This document shows positions 60,863-64,000 of a stretch of DNA of 64,000 nt, in pieces. The first letter of the stretch is position 1. Each line of letters opens with the position of its first letter. The position numbers and the translations under genes are program-made. The stretch lies in contig NZ_JBHRRZ010000040.1 in the NCBI RefSeq assembly GCF_042643265.1, positions 186,001 to 250,000 on the forward strand. Direction: 5' to 3'. The DNA comes from Virgibacillus_O sediminis (lineage in GTDB: Bacteria; Bacillota; Bacilli; Bacillales; Amphibacillaceae). The notes beneath the pieces were generated by a model. The model worked only from the letters and a program-made list of their open reading frames with translations, ran no database searches and was not told where the DNA came from.

Positions 60863-61660
60863 ATGTTTAATATAAGAGTTTAGCAGTCTGTCCTGAATGG
60901 CCGGGTTACATGTTAATACGGAGTCCTTATCAAGCATATTTAACTCAGTTCCATCAATATTAGTAGTAACGCCCCCTGTCTCATTTACAAGCACAATTCC
61001 AGCGGCTACATCCCATGGAGCCAGATTCATGGATAAATAGCCATCCATAACGCCCTCAGCAACGAAGGCGAATTCTAAAGCAGCAGAACCATATGTCCTT
61101 GTGCCTCGAATATCCTTTACAAATTGCTGCATTCGCTTCTCTTCTACCAGCCGATTTTCGCAAAGCCAGAAATGGTTCAGTCCAAAGACCGCTTCCTCAA
61201 ATTGTTTGTTTCGGTCCATCTGAGAAAGGAGGACATCATTTTTATAAGCCCCTTCTCCTCGCTTAGCCTGATACATATTATCTGCCATAACATCATAAAT
61301 CAGACCTATTTCCCCTACACCTTCTTCATAAATTGCAACAGAAATGGCAAAGTTTCTTTTTTGATGAACGAAATTCATGGTTCCATCGATTGGATCTATA
61401 ATCCAGACAATGCCTCCCAGCGAATCCAGTTCATCTCCAAAACCTTCTTCACTCAATATGGAATGGCCGGGGTATTTCTGTTTAATATGATTGGCAAAAA
61501 ACTCCTCTGTTTCTTTATCCATAGCGGTAACCAGGTCATTTGGATTGGACTTTGTGTCAATTTGAAGAGGATCATTGATCTTTTCACGGATGTTCTTTCC
61601 CGCCTCAAGCACCCAGTCCTTTGCCTGGTCAAACAACTTGTCCCGTTTCTCTTTATCCAT
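60851..61660 (-). CDS. suhB: Inositol monophosphatase family protein (YktC-like)
   Basis: The 269-residue protein is an inositol-monophosphatase-family Mg2+-dependent phosphatase. Metal-binding motifs are ILSEEGFGDE near residue 70, WIIDPIDGTMNFVHQ near 90, and APWDVAAGIVLVNETGG near 215. Members hydrolyse inositol phosphates, fructose bisphosphate or nucleotide PAP; the actual substrate is uncertain. It matches YktC of the ykt region of B. subtilis. The SD is a GGAGG-like sequence just upstream of the ATG. Confidence 0.92.
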   Translation of the reverse strand: MDKEKRDKLFDQAKDWVLEAGKNIREKINDPLQIDTKSNPNDLVTAMDKETEEFFANHIKQKYPGHSILSEEGFGDELDSLGGIVWIIDPIDGTMNFVHQKRNFAISVAIYEEGVGEIGLIYDVMADNMYQAKRGEGAYKNDVLLSQMDRNKQFEEAVFGLNHFWLCENRLVEEKRMQQFVKDIRGTRTYGSAALEFAFVAEGVMDGYLSMNLAPWDVAAGIVLVNETGGVTTNIDGTELNMLDKDSVLTCNPAIQDRLLNSYIKHGRK

Positions 61661-61810
61661 ATTTATTCCTCCACATGTATTCTATATCTATATTACCAGA
61701 AATTCAGCAGTAGAGTCAGTATATAGGGGCTCCATGTTATCCGACAAATAAAAGCGGGAACCCTCCAAATGCTCATTGCTCAGCATCAGAGAGCTCCCTG
61801 ACTGTATTGT

Positions 61811-62005
61811 TTAATGATCATTTTCAACCTCAAGCATTTGCATTCTTAACTTCTCCAACTTTTCTTTTGACTTAATAATCTGAACTTGATCTTTTTCTTG
61901 AAGTGCGTCATATAATGTCACCAATTCATAATCAATTTCCATTTTAATAACTGGCAGTTTCTCTTCAGCTTCTTTCTTTCTCAGTGCCTCCATTACATAT
62001 TTCAT
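61811..62005 (-). CDS. YkzI-like small protein
   Basis: The 64-residue protein begins MKYVMEALRKKEAEEKLPVIKMEIDYELVTLYDAL and forms charged amphipathic helices likely to be a coiled coil. Size, sequence style and place between yktC and yktB agree with B. subtilis YkzI, of unknown function. The ATG at 62005 follows GAGAGGGTG; three codons more upstream overlap this SD. Confidence 0.7.
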   Translation of the reverse strand: MKYVMEALRKKEAEEKLPVIKMEIDYELVTLYDALQEKDQVQIIKSKEKLEKLRMQMLEVENDH

Positions 62006-62218
62006 TGTCCACACCCTCTCGGAATACTTGTAATATGTTTATGAGATGTTTGAAATTTTGGTTCAATAATTTTCTGAAAGCGGCTTAGTTATTTGTTAAC
62101 ATTCCCCAAAATGGGCTACTTTTAAACCTTGACAGGTATATTTCTTGACTTCACTACCCCTTTCCCTAATAATGATTACTATTAATTCAGGTTGAAGTTT
62201 TGAAAGGATGAACGCATT

Positions 62219-62839
62219 ATGACATTCAATGGATTTACCAAGGAAGACTTCGAAACTTTCTCCATCGAAGGCCTAGAAGAGCGAATGGAAGCAATCCAAA
62301 CGAGAATTCAACCCAAATTTCAAGAAATTGGTAGTCATCTGGTCAGCTTTCTTTCAGCTGAATTGGGGAATGAAATGTTCCTTCATATTGCCAAGCATGC
62401 TAGAAGAACTGTCAACCCGCCTAATGATACGTGGTTAGCCATTGCCGACAATAAACGAGGGTATAAGAAACACCCTCATTTTCAGGTGGGGCTTTTTGAT
62501 GATCATGTCTTTATTTGGCTGGCCTTAATTTATGAGCTTGACTATAAGAAAGAAATTGCTGAGTCATATGTCAAAAGCTTTGACGAGCTGAAGCAATTGC
62601 CAAGTAATTATATGGTCTCTCTGGACCATACAAAAAGGGATGCCATAAGCTTGGATAAGCTTCAGTTAAAAGATGTGGAACGCTTCCGTGATGTAAAAAA
62701 AGCAGAATTTCTTATTGGACAGCATCTTCCTGCAGGGGATCCCCGCTTAGCAGACGGTAAGAAATTCCTGGAAACTGTAGAAGCAACTTATGAAACGTTG
62801 ATTCCATTCTATAGGCAAGCCCTTCAGGCAAAGAACTAA
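62219..62839 (+). CDS. yktB: YktB, UPF0637/DUF1054 protein
   Basis: The 206-residue soluble protein starts MTFNGFTKEDFETFSIEGLEERM and has the DUF1054 core: HIAKHARRTVNPPNDTWLAIADNKRGYKKHPHFQVGLF and VFIWLALIYELDYK. It matches YktB of B. subtilis. Function is not known. An AAAGGATG precedes the start by a few bases. It converges on yktA at a strong terminator. Confidence 0.92.
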   Translation: MTFNGFTKEDFETFSIEGLEERMEAIQTRIQPKFQEIGSHLVSFLSAELGNEMFLHIAKHARRTVNPPNDTWLAIADNKRGYKKHPHFQVGLFDDHVFIWLALIYELDYKKEIAESYVKSFDELKQLPSNYMVSLDHTKRDAISLDKLQLKDVERFRDVKKAEFLIGQHLPAGDPRLADGKKFLETVEATYETLIPFYRQALQAKN

Positions 62840-62857
62840 CGTTCCGGACATGAGAGC

Positions 62858-62896
62858 CAAAAAGGCAATGCCCTTAGCGGGCATTGCCTTTTTACA
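62858..62896. terminator. Bidirectional terminator between yktB and yktA
   Basis: AAAAAGGCAATGCCC and GGGCATTGCCTTTTT form a perfect 15-bp stem with a five-base loop. T runs follow on both strands. Confidence 0.9.
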
Positions 62897-63158
62897 TGGA
62901 AATTACTGTCTTTTCAGATTCTCTTGCAGCTTTTACAACCTTGTAGCTTGCGTACCCTGACGCCTTCTCAAACTCGGCGAATAATGTTTTCTCTTCACTT
63001 TTGGAAGGCACGATCTCCTTGAAACGCCGATATAATACCAGAATATACTGTCTCTTTGCTCCATTCTCATAAGCTTTCTCAATTACACTAAAGAAGTTGA
63101 CTACATCGATAATTTCCTGCTTTGTCCATGTCTCATCCATCGGATATTGATAATCCAT
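62892..63158 (-). CDS. yktA: YktA, UPF0223 protein
   Basis: The 88-residue protein matches UPF0223: MDYQYPMDETWTKQEIIDVVNFFSVIEKAYENG, then VLYRRFKEIVPSKSEEKTL and YASYKVVKAAR. It is small, soluble and of unknown function. A GGGGG SD lies a few bases upstream. It is 14 nt from the nitronate monooxygenase gene. Confidence 0.92.
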   Translation of the reverse strand: MDYQYPMDETWTKQEIIDVVNFFSVIEKAYENGAKRQYILVLYRRFKEIVPSKSEEKTLFAEFEKASGYASYKVVKAARESEKTVISM

Positions 63159-63172
63159 TTAACTTCCCCCCG

Positions 63173-64000
63173 CTAATTCCATTTATTTCTAATTTCCTCC
63201 GCTTCATTAATTATGTCACTGATTAAAGTATGCACTGGCGGAAGATCATGTATTCTTGCAGCGGATTGTCCAGCCCATCCAAATCCTTCGTGTTCCTTCC
63301 CTTTTATTATATAATTTTTGTTTGCTTCGCCACTTATGTAATCTTTTAATCTCTCATAACCGACATTTTGTTCCTCCAGCTGAAGAATTTTTCCTGTCCA
63401 TTCATTTTTCAATGCCCTGGCAGGTGCCCCGATCGACCGCTTGATTACAACTGTATCCTCTTCATCAGCTTCCAGTATGGCTTTCTTATATATTTCATGA
63501 GCGGCAAGGCATTCTTCGGTAGCAATGAAACGGGTTCCCATTTCTATTCCTTCCGCACCGAGAGCCAAGGCCGCCATTAATCCTTTTCCGTCTACAATGC
63601 CTCCTGAAGCAATAACAGGGATGGAGACGTCATCACTAACCTGAGGAGTTAGAACGAAGGTACCCGTATCACTTCTCCCAAGATGGCCGCCACCTTCTTG
63701 CCCGACAACCATCACTGCATCTGCCCCAAGTTCTTCCGCCTTTATTGCCTGACGGCGAGCAGCCACCAACACCAATGTCTTGATCGGTTCCCCCTTGACC
63801 ATATCAAGAACACCTTTTGGATTTCCGCCTGTCACTGATATTGCCGGCACTTTTTCCTCTACCGCAACTTTGACCATTTCCTCGAATGGCCGCCCATGCT
63901 GACCAATGGCAAAATTCACTCCAAAAGGCTTATCCGTCATCTGTTTTACTCTTCGTATTTCCATTTTCAAGCTTTCAGGCCCAGGAAGACTCATTGCAGT
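63173..64000 (-). CDS. Nitronate monooxygenase-family FMN enzyme (5' end outside window)
   Basis: At least 275 codons are visible and the frame continues past the right edge, so the N-terminus is missing. The first visible Met (63994) is internal: family members have about 40-50 residues before the TAMSLPGPESLKMEI region. The TIM-barrel FMN-binding segments VVGQEGGGHLGR, VIASGGIVDGKGLMAALALGAEGIEMGTRF and HEIYKKAI are typical of NMO/2-nitropropane dioxygenase-like and FabK-like enzymes. Nitronate oxidation is the family assignment; FabK function is less likely without lipid genes nearby. Confidence 0.88.
   Translation of the reverse strand, partial: TAMSLPGPESLKMEIRRVKQMTDKPFGVNFAIGQHGRPFEEMVKVAVEEKVPAISVTGGNPKGVLDMVKGEPIKTLVLVAARRQAIKAEELGADAVMVVGQEGGGHLGRSDTGTFVLTPQVSDDVSIPVIASGGIVDGKGLMAALALGAEGIEMGTRFIATEECLAAHEIYKKAILEADEEDTVVIKRSIGAPARALKNEWTGKILQLEEQNVGYERLKDYISGEANKNYIIKGKEHEGFGWAGQSAARIHDLPPVHTLISDIINEAEEIRNKWN

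Noticed and set aside
1..64000. CRISPR array, transposase, prophage or tRNA gene
   Set aside because: No regular spacer-repeat pattern, no transposase or integrase protein and no tRNA cloverleaf was seen on either strand by eye.

Overview
The window is a chromosomal segment of a low-GC, endospore-forming Bacillota of the family Bacillaceae. Gene order follows the Bacillus subtilis block from ykt/yla through cta, ylb, mra/dcw, spoIIG/sigG and ylm to ileS, lspA and pyrR, but read in reverse, so most genes are on the minus strand. Protein sequences and the loss of several B. subtilis neighbours suggest a relative of Oceanobacillus, Virgibacillus or Lentibacillus. That genus-level guess is inference. 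No phage, transposase, CRISPR array, rRNA or tRNA gene was seen.

Layout. Positions 1-5270 hold partial pyrR with its PyrR-binding attenuator, an rluD-type pseudouridine synthase, lspA, and ileS behind a complete isoleucine T-box and a good sigma-A promoter. Positions 5271-9200 hold divIVA and the ylmH-G-sepF-E-D-C division cluster. Positions 9362-11930 hold sigG, sigE and spoIIGA. Positions 12227-28621 are the division and cell-wall (dcw) cluster, in transcription order mraZ, rsmH, ftsL, pbpB, spoVD, murE, murF, mraY, murD, spoVE, divIB, ftsA, ftsZ. murG and murB, which lie between spoVE and divIB in B. subtilis, are absent here. Upstream of mraZ are four GTGG repeats spaced exactly 10 bp, a likely MraZ operator.

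Positions 28814-36549 hold bshC, a DUF3397 membrane gene, ylbP, gerR-like ylbO, a frameshifted enoyl-CoA hydratase gene, rpmF, ylbN, tmcAL and ylbL. Positions 36806-42177 hold ylbJ, coaD, rsmD, the sporulation small RNA csfG, ylbG, ricF, ylbE, ylbD and ylbC. Positions 42383-52168 hold a YugN-like gene, a YtvI-like permease and the caa3 cytochrome oxidase locus (ctaM, ctaG, ctaF-E-D-C-B, divergent ctaA). Positions 52613-64000 hold pyc, ftsW, the yla genes, an inositol-phosphatase-family gene, ykzI, yktB, yktA and a partial nitronate monooxygenase gene.

How they fit together. The segment combines vegetative division and wall synthesis (mra/fts/mur, FtsW, SepF, DivIVA), the matching sporulation forms (SpoVD, SpoVE), the mother-cell and forespore sigma factors, and heme A/cytochrome oxidase biogenesis. 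Forespore-type promoters (-35 GYWTA, 15 bp, -10 GGnnAnAHTR) can be read upstream of sigG and csfG, and weaker forms upstream of ylbC and ylaJ. A sigma-B-like promoter precedes a small unknown gene at 59343-59657. No wholly new system was recognised; the best leads are csfG, the MraZ operator, the hairpin that overlaps the spoVE start, the doubly frameshifted hydratase gene and a GC-rich intergenic repeat at about 52.4-52.55 kb.
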